The notes: generated from the sequence alone by a model not told the origin. A DNA stretch of 64,000 nucleotides from an uncultured Saprospiraceae bacterium (GCA_937951615.1 CALFBH010000017.1:1-64000); one strand, 5' to 3'. Numbered from the stretch's first letter, positions 43,161 through 51,643 are shown. A program made the numbers and translations.

Positions 43161-43847
43161 ATGGAAACGAAATTTATCTTTACTGTATCTTTGCTTCTTT
43201 TTTATTTTAATACCTCATTGGCGCAAGCCAAACAAGACCCTTATCGACACGTCTCCATTGGCATCACGCCATTGAACTTTATAGAGCCTCGCACAAGTAC
43301 GCTGGAAAGTGTAGCAGAGTTGCGATGGAATCAACATTGGGCAGTAGAAGTTAAATATGGGTTGAAATTTACAGCCATCCATCCGAATAGAAAAGTAGGC
43401 ATAGGTGATTATTATGAATTGAAAATAGGTGGAAAATACTATGGGGAGAAGTGGTTAAGGCGACGGAGTTTTAACCCTTATTACGGGCTTGAATATTTTT
43501 ACCTGAATCGTCGCTATGATAAAGTAAATGGAAATTTTGAGAGCGGGGGAAATCGTTTCACTTACGAGTCTTCCAAAGTCAAATGCCAGGTCAATGCAGC
43601 GCGTCTGATGTCAGGCATCTCTTTTCTGGACTCTGATAAAGCCTGGACAATAGAATATTATGGTGGAATTGGTATCCGCTGGATTAGCGTCGATTATTAT
43701 GATATAGTAAATGCGCAGTTGAGTAATAATTTATTTGAAGAACGGGACTGGGCTTTTTGGCCGCGAGTAGATAGAGAAGAAGGCACAAAAGCAAAATTTG
43801 ACTTGGCTTATGGTATAAAAATCGCCTACAAAATTATCCATTGGTAA
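43161..43847 (+). CDS. secreted outer-membrane-barrel-like protein, unknown
   Basis: A 228-residue protein with signal peptide (SLAQAKQ, about residue 22). The remainder alternates short beta strands rich in Tyr, Trp and Gly (e.g. AVEVKYGLKF, YYELKIGGKYYG, WTIEYYGGIGIRW) like an eight- to ten-stranded outer-membrane beta barrel of the DUF3575/porin-like kind. No motif allows a function. It stands 24 bp after the adhesin terminator. Confidence 0.7.
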   Translation: METKFIFTVSLLLFYFNTSLAQAKQDPYRHVSIGITPLNFIEPRTSTLESVAELRWNQHWAVEVKYGLKFTAIHPNRKVGIGDYYELKIGGKYYGEKWLRRRSFNPYYGLEYFYLNRRYDKVNGNFESGGNRFTYESSKVKCQVNAARLMSGISFLDSDKAWTIEYYGGIGIRWISVDYYDIVNAQLSNNLFEERDWAFWPRVDREEGTKAKFDLAYGIKIAYKIIHW

Positions 43848-43897
43848 GTGTAGCCTCTATTCGTAATTCGTAATTAAAACATTCGTAATTACCAGTA

Positions 43898-44650
43898 CTA
43901 CCAATCCTTATCCGAATTGCTGGGTTGTGCATCCGACTTACGCATTTTTTTCTGAACTTCCTCGTCTTCCTTCCCAATCTTTTCCAGCGTTTCTAAGGCT
44001 TTTTGTCGATCTACATCTTCTTGTTCTTCTTCTCCCGAAGTAGGTGGAGGAGACTGGTTTTCCTGATCTTCTTCGTCTTGGTTTTGTTGCTCCTGATCTT
44101 CTGGCGATTCTTCCTCTTGTTCTTGCTCCTGCTGTTCTTGATTTTGTTGTTGCTCCTGTTCCTGCTCTTCACCTTCTTCTCCCTGCTCACCTTGTTGTTG
44201 CTGCTGTTCTTGTTGCTGCTGCTGTTGCATTTTGAGTTGTTGCAGCGAGTAAGCGAGATTATACTTGGAAGCCATATCTTTGGGATTCAATTTAAGCGAT
44301 TCCTTATAAGCATCCACAGCTTCTTTGAGTTCTTGTTGATTGAGGTGAGCATTGCCCAGATTATAGAGGGCATCAGACTTGTCTGTATCGGTCTTAGCGG
44401 CTGCTGCAGCCGATTGGTAATGCTTCACCGCTTCCTCGTAACGTTGTTGTTCATAGGTCACATTGCCGAGGTTATAAGTGCCTTTCAGAGAGTTGGGCGT
44501 GGCTTCTATTGCACGACGGTATTCCTCTTCTGCCTGTTCCAAATCGCCTTTTTTATAAGCATCATTACCACCACGAATATGCGTCCGTTCGCTTTGCGCA
44601 AAAGTCGTTATAGTAATAGCACCCAATAAAATAGTCAGTAAAAATTTCAT
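43898..44650 (-). CDS. batC: BatC-like TPR protein with Gln/Glu-rich tail
   Basis: A 250-residue protein, signal peptide to about TTFAQ (19), then three TPR repeats (about 28-140: GGNDAYKKGDLEQAEEEYRRAI, NLGNVTYEQQRYEEAVKHY, NLGNAHLNQQELKEAVDAYK). Residues about 142-215 are a low-complexity Gln/Glu tract. It starts 8 bp after batB, in the order of Bacteroidota bat operons, whose proteins assist aerotolerance and envelope stress resistance. The tract may vary in length between strains. Confidence 0.85.
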   Translation of the reverse strand: MKFLLTILLGAITITTFAQSERTHIRGGNDAYKKGDLEQAEEEYRRAIEATPNSLKGTYNLGNVTYEQQRYEEAVKHYQSAAAAAKTDTDKSDALYNLGNAHLNQQELKEAVDAYKESLKLNPKDMASKYNLAYSLQQLKMQQQQQQEQQQQQGEQGEEGEEQEQEQQQNQEQQEQEQEEESPEDQEQQNQDEEDQENQSPPPTSGEEEQEDVDRQKALETLEKIGKEDEEVQKKMRKSDAQPSNSDKDW

Positions 44651-44658
44651 ATTCTACA

Positions 44659-45693
44659 TCATGAATTATCCCGAAATAAATCCCGTCTGCCCCACCAGCC
44701 ACTTTTTTGATAGGATAATAAAAATTCAATAAGCAACAAAAGCAAAGCTACTGCGATAAAATACTGAAAATAACTTTCATACTCACTGAAAGAGCGCTGT
44801 TCAAAATCCTGCTTTTCCAGCGTATCAATATATTTGCGTAAAGCCTCAATCACTTTATCGCCATTATCAATATTATAATATTTTCCATTGCCTGCCGCTG
44901 CCAGTCCTCCGAGCATCTGCTCATTCAATTTGGACATCACTGTATTCCCCTGTTTGTCTTTTTTATAAACATTTTGTGCCTGATAAGACAAAGGAATCGG
45001 CGCACCCACATTTGTACCTACGCCCACTGTGAAAATAACTAAACCCTGCTCACTCGCCGCCTGTGCCTCCTGAAGGGCAGCCTGGTCATGGTTTTCACCA
45101 TCCGTCACGATAATCAGTGCCTTATGGAATTTCTGTTCCTCCTCGTACACCTGAGTTGCCAGTCGAATTGCATCCCCAATAGCTGTTCCCTGCCTGGGCA
45201 CCATCTCTGTATTGGCTGTTTTTACAAACATAGCTGCTGTACCATAATCCATCGTCAGCGGCATTTGCAAATAAGCATTTCCTGCAAAAACAATCACACC
45301 AATACGTTCGCCCTGCAAGGCAGCAATGAGTTCCTGCGTAAAGGTTTTCGCGCGTTCCAGCCGACTGGGTGCAATGTCTTCAGCCAGCATACTTTGAGAG
45401 ACATCCAGCGCAACAAAGATATCTGAACTCTTGCGTTTTACCTGCTCTTTTTTCATGCCCCACTGCGGATTTGCCCAGCCGACACACAAAAAAGCAAGCC
45501 CGAAAATCAGCAGAATAAATTTGACGCCGTGTTTGTACTTTGATACCTGCGGCATCAGTTGTTGTACAAGCCGGCTTTCGCCAAATTTTGCTAAAATTCG
45601 TTTCCTACGATATAACATCCATACAAAAAACACGAGCAACACAGGCAAGATGCCCAATGCATAAAGGTGTTCTATTTGCTCAAATCTAAACAT
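44659..45693 (-). CDS. batB: BatB-like von Willebrand A membrane protein
   Basis: A 344-residue protein with two N-terminal transmembrane helices (about 10-28, 57-74), a VWA domain whose MIDAS site is DVSQS (residues 97-101) with TDGEN as the third element, and a C-terminal helix (about 312-330). This is the BatA/BatB layout. The following gene is batC; batA and moxR are not in the window, and batE lies 11 kb away, so the usual bat operon is split. Confidence 0.9.
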   Translation of the reverse strand: MFRFEQIEHLYALGILPVLLVFFVWMLYRRKRILAKFGESRLVQQLMPQVSKYKHGVKFILLIFGLAFLCVGWANPQWGMKKEQVKRKSSDIFVALDVSQSMLAEDIAPSRLERAKTFTQELIAALQGERIGVIVFAGNAYLQMPLTMDYGTAAMFVKTANTEMVPRQGTAIGDAIRLATQVYEEEQKFHKALIIVTDGENHDQAALQEAQAASEQGLVIFTVGVGTNVGAPIPLSYQAQNVYKKDKQGNTVMSKLNEQMLGGLAAAGNGKYYNIDNGDKVIEALRKYIDTLEKQDFEQRSFSEYESYFQYFIAVALLLLLIEFLLSYQKSGWWGRRDLFRDNS

Positions 45694-45788
45694 CTAATTT
45701 CAAAGTATATCAGGCTTCCAGCCTGACCAGCCTGAATAGCTGGAAGTTTTAAAAAAGTAAAAAGAGAAAATTCGAAAAACAAATTGTC

Positions 45789-45907
45789 GGTTTCGTAAAC
45801 TTGCGCTGCTTGCTTTGCGAAATGAAAGTTTGCTAAACCTTCTTTTGAGGTCAATGAGGTTTAGCAAACTCCCACAGCGCAAGACCTCCCCGCAAGTTTA
45901 CGAAACC
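45789..45907. repeat. nested inverted repeats with alternative pairing
   Basis: Outer arms of 17 bp are perfect: GGTTTCGTAAACTTGCG (45789-45805) with its complement at 45891-45907. Inside, AGTTTGCTAAACCT (45827-45840) pairs perfectly with 45857-45870. A third segment, CAGCGCAAG (45875-45883), is perfectly complementary to CTTGCGCTG (45800-45808), so it competes with the outer stem. A separate hairpin CTTCCAGC/GCTGGAAG is at 45716-45747. The gap 45694-45965 has no gene. Confidence 0.75.
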
Positions 45908-45965
45908 AAAGATAATTCAGTTGTCTGAGCAAAGCCGAAGGCGACACTAACAACCCAATACACCA

Positions 45966-46553
45966 TTACCCCAATACCCTATCACCCAAGTCCCTCACCA
46001 GCCGCTCCGTCACCATAGGCAAAGAACCATGTTCCAGTACATGTATTTTGGCGGCAATATCCTCCGGTGTATCCTTTGCTAATACAGGACAGCTTTTTTG
46101 AAAAATAATCGCTCCTTCATCATAAGCCGAATTGACATAATGAATCGTGATGCCAGTTTCTGTTTCATTCGCTGCCCGGACAGCCTCGTGGACACGCATG
46201 CCGTACATCCCTTTTCCGCCATATTTGGGCAATAAAGCCGGATGCAAATTAATCATTCGTTTTGGATAATGTCGAATCAGTACTTCTGGAATCAGCCATA
46301 AAAAGCCAGCAAGAACAATAAAGTCAATGCCATGATTTTGCAATTCCGGCAGGACTGAATCTGTGTCTGTAAATTTCTTTTTATCAAAAACGAGTACTGG
46401 TATTTGGTGTTCTTTTGCCATATTCAATACTGGCGCATGGGGTTTGTTGGAAGCAATCAAGGCAATTTTAATATGCGCATGTTGCTGGAAATGCTCTACC
46501 AACTTACGCGCATTGCTGCCTGTACCCGATGCAAATATGGCTATCTTTTTCAC
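45966..46553 (-). CDS. purN: phosphoribosylglycinamide formyltransferase PurN
   Basis: A 195-residue enzyme of purine synthesis that transfers formyl from 10-formyl-THF to GAR. Motifs: IFASGTGSNARKL (phosphate loop, about 6-18), LAGFLWLIP, and the active site MINLHPALLPKYGGKGMYG with catalytic Asn/His; the final Asp is in SAYDEGAII. Standalone gene; the gene upstream on this strand is the DUF1232 protein. Confidence 0.94.
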   Translation of the reverse strand: MKKIAIFASGTGSNARKLVEHFQQHAHIKIALIASNKPHAPVLNMAKEHQIPVLVFDKKKFTDTDSVLPELQNHGIDFIVLAGFLWLIPEVLIRHYPKRMINLHPALLPKYGGKGMYGMRVHEAVRAANETETGITIHYVNSAYDEGAIIFQKSCPVLAKDTPEDIAAKIHVLEHGSLPMVTERLVRDLGDRVLG

Positions 46554-46659
46554 AGATGCAATATTAGACTTTATTCTGGAATATTTTGAATAGATATTTA
46601 AAAAAGGAAAGAAATTTAGGGAAGTTTTAACGATTATGACACTTTGGTATAAGGGATTA

Positions 46660-46745
46660 CAATAGCAGTGTCAGTATCAGTTGTAGTATCAGTAACTTAG
46701 TTACTCAATCAACCAATCACCAATCACTCAATTACCAATCACCAA
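46660..46745. repeat. CAGTATCAGT and CCAATCACC phrases
   Basis: GTCAGTATCAGT units (46666-46700) followed by AATCAACCAATCACC units (46705-46745), the same two families as in the tRNA array, here between purN and the DUF1232 gene. Confidence 0.6.
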
Positions 46746-46747
46746 AA

Positions 46748-47185
46748 TCAAGCCGAAGGCGTATCCGGTTCTTTGCCATTCTTCTTCGCTGCATTTTCAA
46801 TGTCATCCAATTGCTTGGAATCATAAGCACCAAACCAATTGGTTAATTTCTCGCGGGCATTTTCTACAACAGCAGTATCTATATAAGCCGTCACGACCAT
46901 CATGGCTGCACTCAGTACCATGATGTCATCTGTAAAACCAATAATCGGAAGTAAAGGATCTGGAATCAAATCAAATGGAAATAAAAAGTAGCCCAATGCT
47001 CCAGTGATGACCTTCTTAGCCCAGCCTGGTGTATCCTTGCGTTTGAAAGCATAAAACAGCAGCAAAACCGGATAAGTTACTCCGATTCCAATAGCTTTTG
47101 CTTCTTTTTTCAACTTGCTCCACAGCCAGTTTTCAGAAAAATATTTGCCGTATTTACCGTATCCTTCTTTGAAATTATCTTTCAT
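46748..47185 (-). CDS. YkvA family (DUF1232) protein
   Basis: A 145-residue protein with a hydrophobic hairpin. The family core is present: WAKKVITGALGYFLFPFDLIPD, PLLPIIGFTDDIMVLSAAM, the P-x-D-x-I-P-D and GxxDD residues typical of DUF1232. The function of the family is unknown. It follows no operon partner and its promoter region is 218 bp long. Confidence 0.85.
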   Translation of the reverse strand: MKDNFKEGYGKYGKYFSENWLWSKLKKEAKAIGIGVTYPVLLLFYAFKRKDTPGWAKKVITGALGYFLFPFDLIPDPLLPIIGFTDDIMVLSAAMMVVTAYIDTAVVENAREKLTNWFGAYDSKQLDDIENAAKKNGKEPDTPSA

Positions 47186-47402
47186 GTCATGATTGTTTTT
47201 AATTAAAACAGCTACACAGAGCTTTCGTTCAATAAAACTACGAAATTCGAGGTGATTCTATTGTATACCAACCAAAAATCAGACCGTTTATTTTTAGTCA
47301 GGATGATGACTTTTAGGTTGGAAAGAGTGTTTGAATGCTAAAAAAGACAAACATTAAACCTCTATTTTTTGTATCTTTAAAACATATAAGAATAGAATAC
47401 GT

Positions 47403-49352
47403 ATGAGAAAGCTAATATTTGCTTTGACCCTTTTAATATATTTAATTATGACAAATAGCTGGATATTAGCCCAAGACAGGCAGGAAGTAGGGAATTTAAT
47501 CTTAGAAAACATTCCGGAAATTCCTGGTGAACTGAGCGAACGATTATTACAATATAATAATACACGAGCGGCTAATTTTGCAGACTGGCTGCCAGACAAT
47601 GGCGGCATGTTGATTACAACGAGGTTTGGAAATACAGAACAGTTTCACAAAATAGAGCAGCCGATGGGCGTGCGCGAACAGATGACCTTTTTTGACGAAC
47701 CCGTCTCCGGAGGCTCATTTTGTCCAGCAGAAAAATATCAGGGCTTTTTGTTTAGCAAAGATCGGGGCGGCAATGAATTTCGACAAATTTACTGGTTTGA
47801 TCTGGCCAGCAGCAAAGCCACTATGATTTCTGATGGAGAATCGGTTAATTTTGGTACGAAATGGTCGAATAGCGGAGAGCAATTTGCCTTTACGTCGACC
47901 CGACGCAATCAAAAAGACTTTGAAATTTATGTGGCTGATATGGCTAACCCCAAATTGGCAAAACGCATTACGGATACAGGCGGCGGATACTGGTCGGTTG
48001 CCGACTGGTCGCCCGATGATTCTAAATTAATCCTGAATCAATACCTGTCTGTCACACATTCAAAAACCTATATTTACGATTTTAAAAAGGAAAAACTAAG
48101 ACTGATTAGCCCAAAGACAGAAACCTTCACCCGAGGTAGCGTGTGGAATGAAAGGGGCGACGAAATATATATGCTGACAGATGTGGGACAGGAATTTAAA
48201 AAACTGGCGTCGTATCATCTTAAAAGTAAAAAAACAAAACTGATTACTGAAAATATTGATTGGGATATTGATGATGTCACCACAAATAAAAATCGTTCAC
48301 AAATTGCTTTTACAGCCAATGAAAATGGCTACACACAAGTCTACCTGATGGACACCCGAACCAATCAGTATAAAAAAGTGCCAGGACTACCCATTGGGCA
48401 AGTCTATTCCCTAAAATATCATCCGACGCAGCCTTTGCTGAGTCTAGTATTCAACTCTACACAAAGTTCAGGCGATGTATATGTATTGAATACGGAAACC
48501 TTGGAACTTGTTCGCTGGACAAAAAGCGAAGTCGGCGGGCTGAACACCGACCAGTTTCCCAAGCCAGAGCTGATTCATTATGAAACTTTTGATAGTGAAA
48601 ATGGCAAAAAACGCCAGATTCCAGCTTTTGTATACAAGCCTTCACAAGCTAAGCAAGCTTTGCCGGTCATTATTAGCATTCATGGCGGACCAGAAGGACA
48701 GCATGTGCCTTATTTCAATTCGCTTATTGCATACTGGACAAATGAACTCGGCATAGCAGTTATCGCGCCTAATGTGCGTGGTTCAGCGGGGTATGGGAAG
48801 ACTTATTTGAAACTGGATAATGGCTACGACCGTGAAAATTCTGTTCGGGATATTGAAAAACTGCTGGACTGGATTGAGGAAAATCCTGAGCTAGACAGCG
48901 AACGCGTCGCCGTGTATGGTGGTTCTTATGGCGGTTATATGGTTTTGTCTTCGATGTTCAATTATAACGACCGAATCAAGTGCGGAATCGATATTGTAGG
49001 CATCAGTAATTTTGTCACCTTCCTAGAAAATACAGAAGAATATCGACGCGACCTCAGAAGGGTAGAATACGGAGATGAAAGAGATCCCGCCATGCGGAAG
49101 TTCCTACATAAAATCAGTCCGACGACCAATGTCAAAAAAATTAAAAAACCTTTATTGGTCATCCAAGGAGCCAACGACCCGCGCGTTCCGGCTTCCGAAT
49201 CAGAACAGATGGTACAGGAAATTAGGAATAATGATGGCATGGTGTGGTATATGCTGGCAAAAGATGAAGGGCATGGCTTTCGCAAAAAAGCCAACCGAAG
49301 TAAAATGACCGAAGCGATTATCTTGTTTTTGGAGGCTTTTTTATTGGAATGA
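47403..49352 (+). CDS. S9 family prolyl oligopeptidase, secreted
   Basis: A 649-residue serine peptidase: signal peptide (SWILAQ, about 24), a beta-propeller domain (about 40-370, repeated SPDDSKLIL, FTSTRRN, IAFTANENG), and an alpha/beta-hydrolase domain. Catalytic triad: Ser508 in GGSYGGY, Asp592 in ANDPRVP, His624 in DEGHGF. Of the acylaminoacyl-peptidase/DPP subgroup. It probably trims peptides in the periplasm. Confidence 0.92.
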   Translation: MRKLIFALTLLIYLIMTNSWILAQDRQEVGNLILENIPEIPGELSERLLQYNNTRAANFADWLPDNGGMLITTRFGNTEQFHKIEQPMGVREQMTFFDEPVSGGSFCPAEKYQGFLFSKDRGGNEFRQIYWFDLASSKATMISDGESVNFGTKWSNSGEQFAFTSTRRNQKDFEIYVADMANPKLAKRITDTGGGYWSVADWSPDDSKLILNQYLSVTHSKTYIYDFKKEKLRLISPKTETFTRGSVWNERGDEIYMLTDVGQEFKKLASYHLKSKKTKLITENIDWDIDDVTTNKNRSQIAFTANENGYTQVYLMDTRTNQYKKVPGLPIGQVYSLKYHPTQPLLSLVFNSTQSSGDVYVLNTETLELVRWTKSEVGGLNTDQFPKPELIHYETFDSENGKKRQIPAFVYKPSQAKQALPVIISIHGGPEGQHVPYFNSLIAYWTNELGIAVIAPNVRGSAGYGKTYLKLDNGYDRENSVRDIEKLLDWIEENPELDSERVAVYGGSYGGYMVLSSMFNYNDRIKCGIDIVGISNFVTFLENTEEYRRDLRRVEYGDERDPAMRKFLHKISPTTNVKKIKKPLLVIQGANDPRVPASESEQMVQEIRNNDGMVWYMLAKDEGHGFRKKANRSKMTEAIILFLEAFLLE

Positions 49353-49378
49353 AAAAGTCAAACTTAACTAATAGTTTG

Positions 49379-49520
49379 GGTCGATAGTCGATGGTCGATG
49401 GTCGATGGTTGTTTTAACGAGAATGACAATTTTGTTCAGTTTTTACGCATTTTGCGAAGCAAAATGAATTTGATTTATTGTAATTTTTCTATCGACCATG
49501 GACCATGGACTATCGACTTA
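49379..49520. repeat. facing TCGATGG / CCATGGACC repeats with GCGAAGC hinge
   Basis: Left arm (49380-49410) with TCGATAGTCGATGGTCGATGG units, right arm (49490-49518) with the complementary CTATCGACCATGGACCATGG, and between them a perfect 8-bp hinge CATTTTGC-GAA-GCAAAATG (49448-49466). Found between the S9 peptidase and cyclophilin genes. The CTATCGACCATCG phrase recurs at 56749-56778. Confidence 0.75.
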
Positions 49521-49622
49521 AACTGCCACGGCTGTAGAACTATAACTCCAAAAAACACTAATATTACCGTACTGCATCTAAAAATTCTTTCTTACCTTTG
49601 AGGCAAATAAAAACAAAAAACC

Positions 49623-50267
49623 ATGACGCGTTTATTTTCTATTTTCTTATTTACAATATTATTGTTTTCTGCCTGTGAAAAAGGGCCAACAACAGTACTC
49701 ATCGAAACTGAATATGGCAATATGAAAGCCATTTTATACGATGAAACGCCACAACATCGCGATAATTTTATCAAATTGGCCAATGAAGGTTTTTATGATG
49801 ATTTATTGTTTCATCGTATCATTCCGGGCTTTATGATTCAAGGCGGTGATCCGGATTCTAAAGGTGCAGCACCAAATAGACCGCTAGGTGGCGGTGGACC
49901 AGGCTATACCATTCCTGCTGAGTTTGTGGATTCAAAAGTACACCTCCGAGGCGCATTGGCAGCAGCCCGTACAGGTCAGAACAATCCTGAGAAACGTTCT
50001 TCCGGCTCTCAATTTTACATTGTACAAGGACAGAAATTCCAGGATCAGCAAATGCAGTTTTTTCAGCAGTCTAAAAACCTTTCGCCCGAACAAATGCAGG
50101 CTTATAAAGAGAAAGGCGGCAGACCAGATTTAGATAGAGAATACACGGTATTTGGAGAGTTGATAGAAGGCTTTGATGTATTGGATAAAATAGCTGTTGT
50201 ACCAACTAATAAACCAACAAATCGTCCGGTACAGGATGTGAAGATGAAGGTGCGGGTGGTGCGGTAG
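49623..50267 (+). CDS. cyclophilin-type peptidyl-prolyl isomerase lipoprotein
   Basis: A 214-residue PPIase with lipobox (LLFSAC, Cys17). The cyclophilin core is clear: LLFHRIIPGFMIQGGDP (active Arg, Phe, Gln), GSQFYIVQG, and VFGELIEGFDVLDKI. An insertion of about 35 residues rich in Gln (QDQQMQFFQQSKNLSPEQMQ) separates strands, as in several Bacteroidota homologues. It folds proteins at the outer membrane or in the periplasm. Confidence 0.92.
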   Translation: MTRLFSIFLFTILLFSACEKGPTTVLIETEYGNMKAILYDETPQHRDNFIKLANEGFYDDLLFHRIIPGFMIQGGDPDSKGAAPNRPLGGGGPGYTIPAEFVDSKVHLRGALAAARTGQNNPEKRSSGSQFYIVQGQKFQDQQMQFFQQSKNLSPEQMQAYKEKGGRPDLDREYTVFGELIEGFDVLDKIAVVPTNKPTNRPVQDVKMKVRVVR

Positions 50268-50287
50268 GTGATTTAATGAAGAAGAGG

Positions 50288-50623
50288 CTATTCATCATCT
50301 GGCAGCAATTCTAAAAGCTCCTCTAACTCTTTATCAGAAATACCACTTTTGTCAGATTTATCATAAACTGAGAGTAGATACAGGGTGTCACCATCTAAAA
50401 CAAAATGAGTGATAATCCTTGCACCACCAGATTTTCCTTTTCCTTTAGATTTAATGGCGATACGTATTTTGTAGCAGTTTTTGCCGAGGTAAGTTCCTTG
50501 TTCGGGCTTGGTTTTTAGGCTTTCAAATAGAACATTATAGTCATCTTTGATGGAACGATATTTTTTAGCCAGTTTTTTGATTTGTTTTTGAAATCTCGGA
50601 ACGGCAATAATATTATAACTCAT
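50288..50623 (-). CDS. RelE-type toxin of TA pair 1
   Basis: A 111-residue basic protein with RelE/HigB features: the N-terminal helix IIAVPRFQKQIKKLAKKYRSIKDD, NCYKIRIAIKSKGKGKSGGARIITHFV in the centre, and LYLLSVYDKSDKSGI at the end; the strand-helix pattern fits the RelE mRNA-interferase superfamily. The start overlaps the antitoxin gene by 11 nt. Candidate translation-dependent mRNA endonuclease. Confidence 0.78.
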   Translation of the reverse strand: MSYNIIAVPRFQKQIKKLAKKYRSIKDDYNVLFESLKTKPEQGTYLGKNCYKIRIAIKSKGKGKSGGARIITHFVLDGDTLYLLSVYDKSDKSGISDKELEELLELLPDDE

Positions 50624-50864
50624 CGAATAATTTTTCAGCAGGAATTCCTTCTAGCTTGCCTGCCTTTATCAGTTTTAGTTCTTCGATAGCCTCTTTGATT
50701 TCACTTACAAGTTGTGCTTTTTCTTCTGGCATCTCGGAATTATTTCCTTTAGTAGAAGTGTTTTTAAGCTCTTGCACAAAGGATTTGATTTGTTGTAACA
50801 TATTCAAATCATCCGTTTCCACAATATATCTATGTAAAGTGCTTTTAAGTTCTGCAGTACTCAT
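50613..50864 (-). CDS. antitoxin of TA pair 1
   Basis: An 83-residue antitoxin whose first 20 residues, MSTAELKSTLHRYIVETDDL, are identical to those of the second antitoxin at 51332-51580, while the rest differs. The C-terminal acidic tail (residues about 45-83, KAGKLEGIPAEKLFDEL) should bind the toxin. It has its own promoter. Confidence 0.78.
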   Translation of the reverse strand: MSTAELKSTLHRYIVETDDLNMLQQIKSFVQELKNTSTKGNNSEMPEEKAQLVSEIKEAIEELKLIKAGKLEGIPAEKLFDEL

Positions 50865-50896
50865 AATCTTGATTGTTTGAATAAGTAAAGTTTAAA

Positions 50897-50927
50897 CAAA
50901 GATAAAGGATAATCAGGATTAAAACAA
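50897..50927 (-). promoter_or_regulatory. promoter of TA pair 1
   Basis: On the minus strand, TATCTTTG (complement 50897-50904) is the -7 box and TTG (complement 50925-50927) the -33 box, 20 nt apart. The same arrangement, with the same flanks, is upstream of TA pair 2. Confidence 0.65.
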
Positions 50928-50937
50928 TTTCGCTTTT

Positions 50938-51047
50938 ACTCATCATCTGGCAGCAATTCTAAAAGCTCCTCTTTATAACTCATCGAACAACTTTTCGAGA
51001 GGAATTCCTTCTAGCTTGCCTGCCTTTATCAGTTTTAGTTCTTGAAC
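50938..51047 (-). pseudogene. deleted copy of TA pair 1 (toxin end joined to antitoxin end)
   Basis: Reading the plus strand, the segment begins with the last codons of toxin 1 (CATCATCTGGCAGCAATTCT, as at 50293) through AAAAGCTCCTC, then jumps to TTATAACTCATCGAACAA and the last about 50 nt of antitoxin 1 (AATTCCTTCTAGCTTGCC). The intervening toxin sequence of about 280 bp is missing. It is a scar of a duplicated pair. Confidence 0.85.
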
Positions 51048-51331
51048 TGATGATTTGCTCTATTATCGACAAAGGCAATTAATTCAATAGTTTGTGTATT
51101 CTCATGGATACGATAGAAAAGTGAAGTTTGTTTTGAGACCACACACTTTCTTATGTTTTTATTTTCATTTATAGGCGGGCATATATTTTGGTGTTTTTCA
51201 AGTCGAGCTAAGAGCTTTTGTACTTCGTCATCTAACTGAGTCACCACATCAATAGACCATTGTTCAAAAACAAAGTCGAGTATTTCCTGATATGAAGACT
51301 GGGCGAGAGGCGTCCATAAAACTTGATACAT
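51035..51331 (-). CDS. ParE-type toxin of TA pair 2
   Basis: A 98-residue toxin of the RelE/ParE superfamily, not of the same group as toxin 1: MYQVLWTPLAQSSYQEILDFV is the usual ParE start, followed by LARLEKHQNICPPI and FYRIHENTQTIELIAFVDNR with the terminal His/Arg stretch. Its stop codon lies at the edge of the scar. ParE toxins act on gyrase. Confidence 0.8.
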   Translation of the reverse strand: MYQVLWTPLAQSSYQEILDFVFEQWSIDVVTQLDDEVQKLLARLEKHQNICPPINENKNIRKCVVSKQTSLFYRIHENTQTIELIAFVDNRANHQFKN

Positions 51332-51580
51332 TTACTTTTGTTTTTCTTTGAGCCACTGATTGAGTTGAGTTCTCACATCTTGATTTGGAATCAATAAGCC
51401 TTTGTCCGCCTGTTCTAATCCAAGTTTAAGCATTTTTTCTTCTAAGGCTGTAAGCTCTACATTGTCAGGCGCAGAATTTTTAAGTTCCTGAAAAAAAGCT
51501 TTAACTTTTTCAAGAACACTTAAATCATCCGTTTCCACAATATATCTATGTAAAGTGCTTTTAAGTTCTGCAGTACTCAT
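51332..51580 (-). CDS. antitoxin of TA pair 2
   Basis: An 82-residue antitoxin, its N-terminal 20 residues and 5' flank the same as in antitoxin 1, its C-terminal part different (EEKMLKLGLEQADKGLLIPN, then QWLKEKQK). Its stop is directly followed by the toxin start. The shared part is probably the dimerisation/DNA-binding region. Confidence 0.8.
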   Translation of the reverse strand: MSTAELKSTLHRYIVETDDLSVLEKVKAFFQELKNSAPDNVELTALEEKMLKLGLEQADKGLLIPNQDVRTQLNQWLKEKQK

Positions 51581-51612
51581 AATCTTGATTGTTTGAATAA
51601 GTAAAGTTTAAA

Positions 51613-51643
51613 CAAAGATAAGTGATAATCAGGACTAAAACAA
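51613..51643 (-). promoter_or_regulatory. promoter of TA pair 2
   Basis: The -7 box TATCTTTG (complement 51613-51620) and TTG (complement 51641-51643) are 20 nt apart and embedded in sequence nearly identical to 50880-50927. Confidence 0.65.

Noticed and set aside
44003-44629. 208-aa Leu-rich ORF opposite batC
   Set aside because: Shadow of the Gln/Glu tract; batC has homologous context beside batB.
45672-45882. Two 60-aa minus-strand ORFs in the batB upstream gap
   Set aside because: Translated from the nested inverted repeats; no start context or conserved motif.
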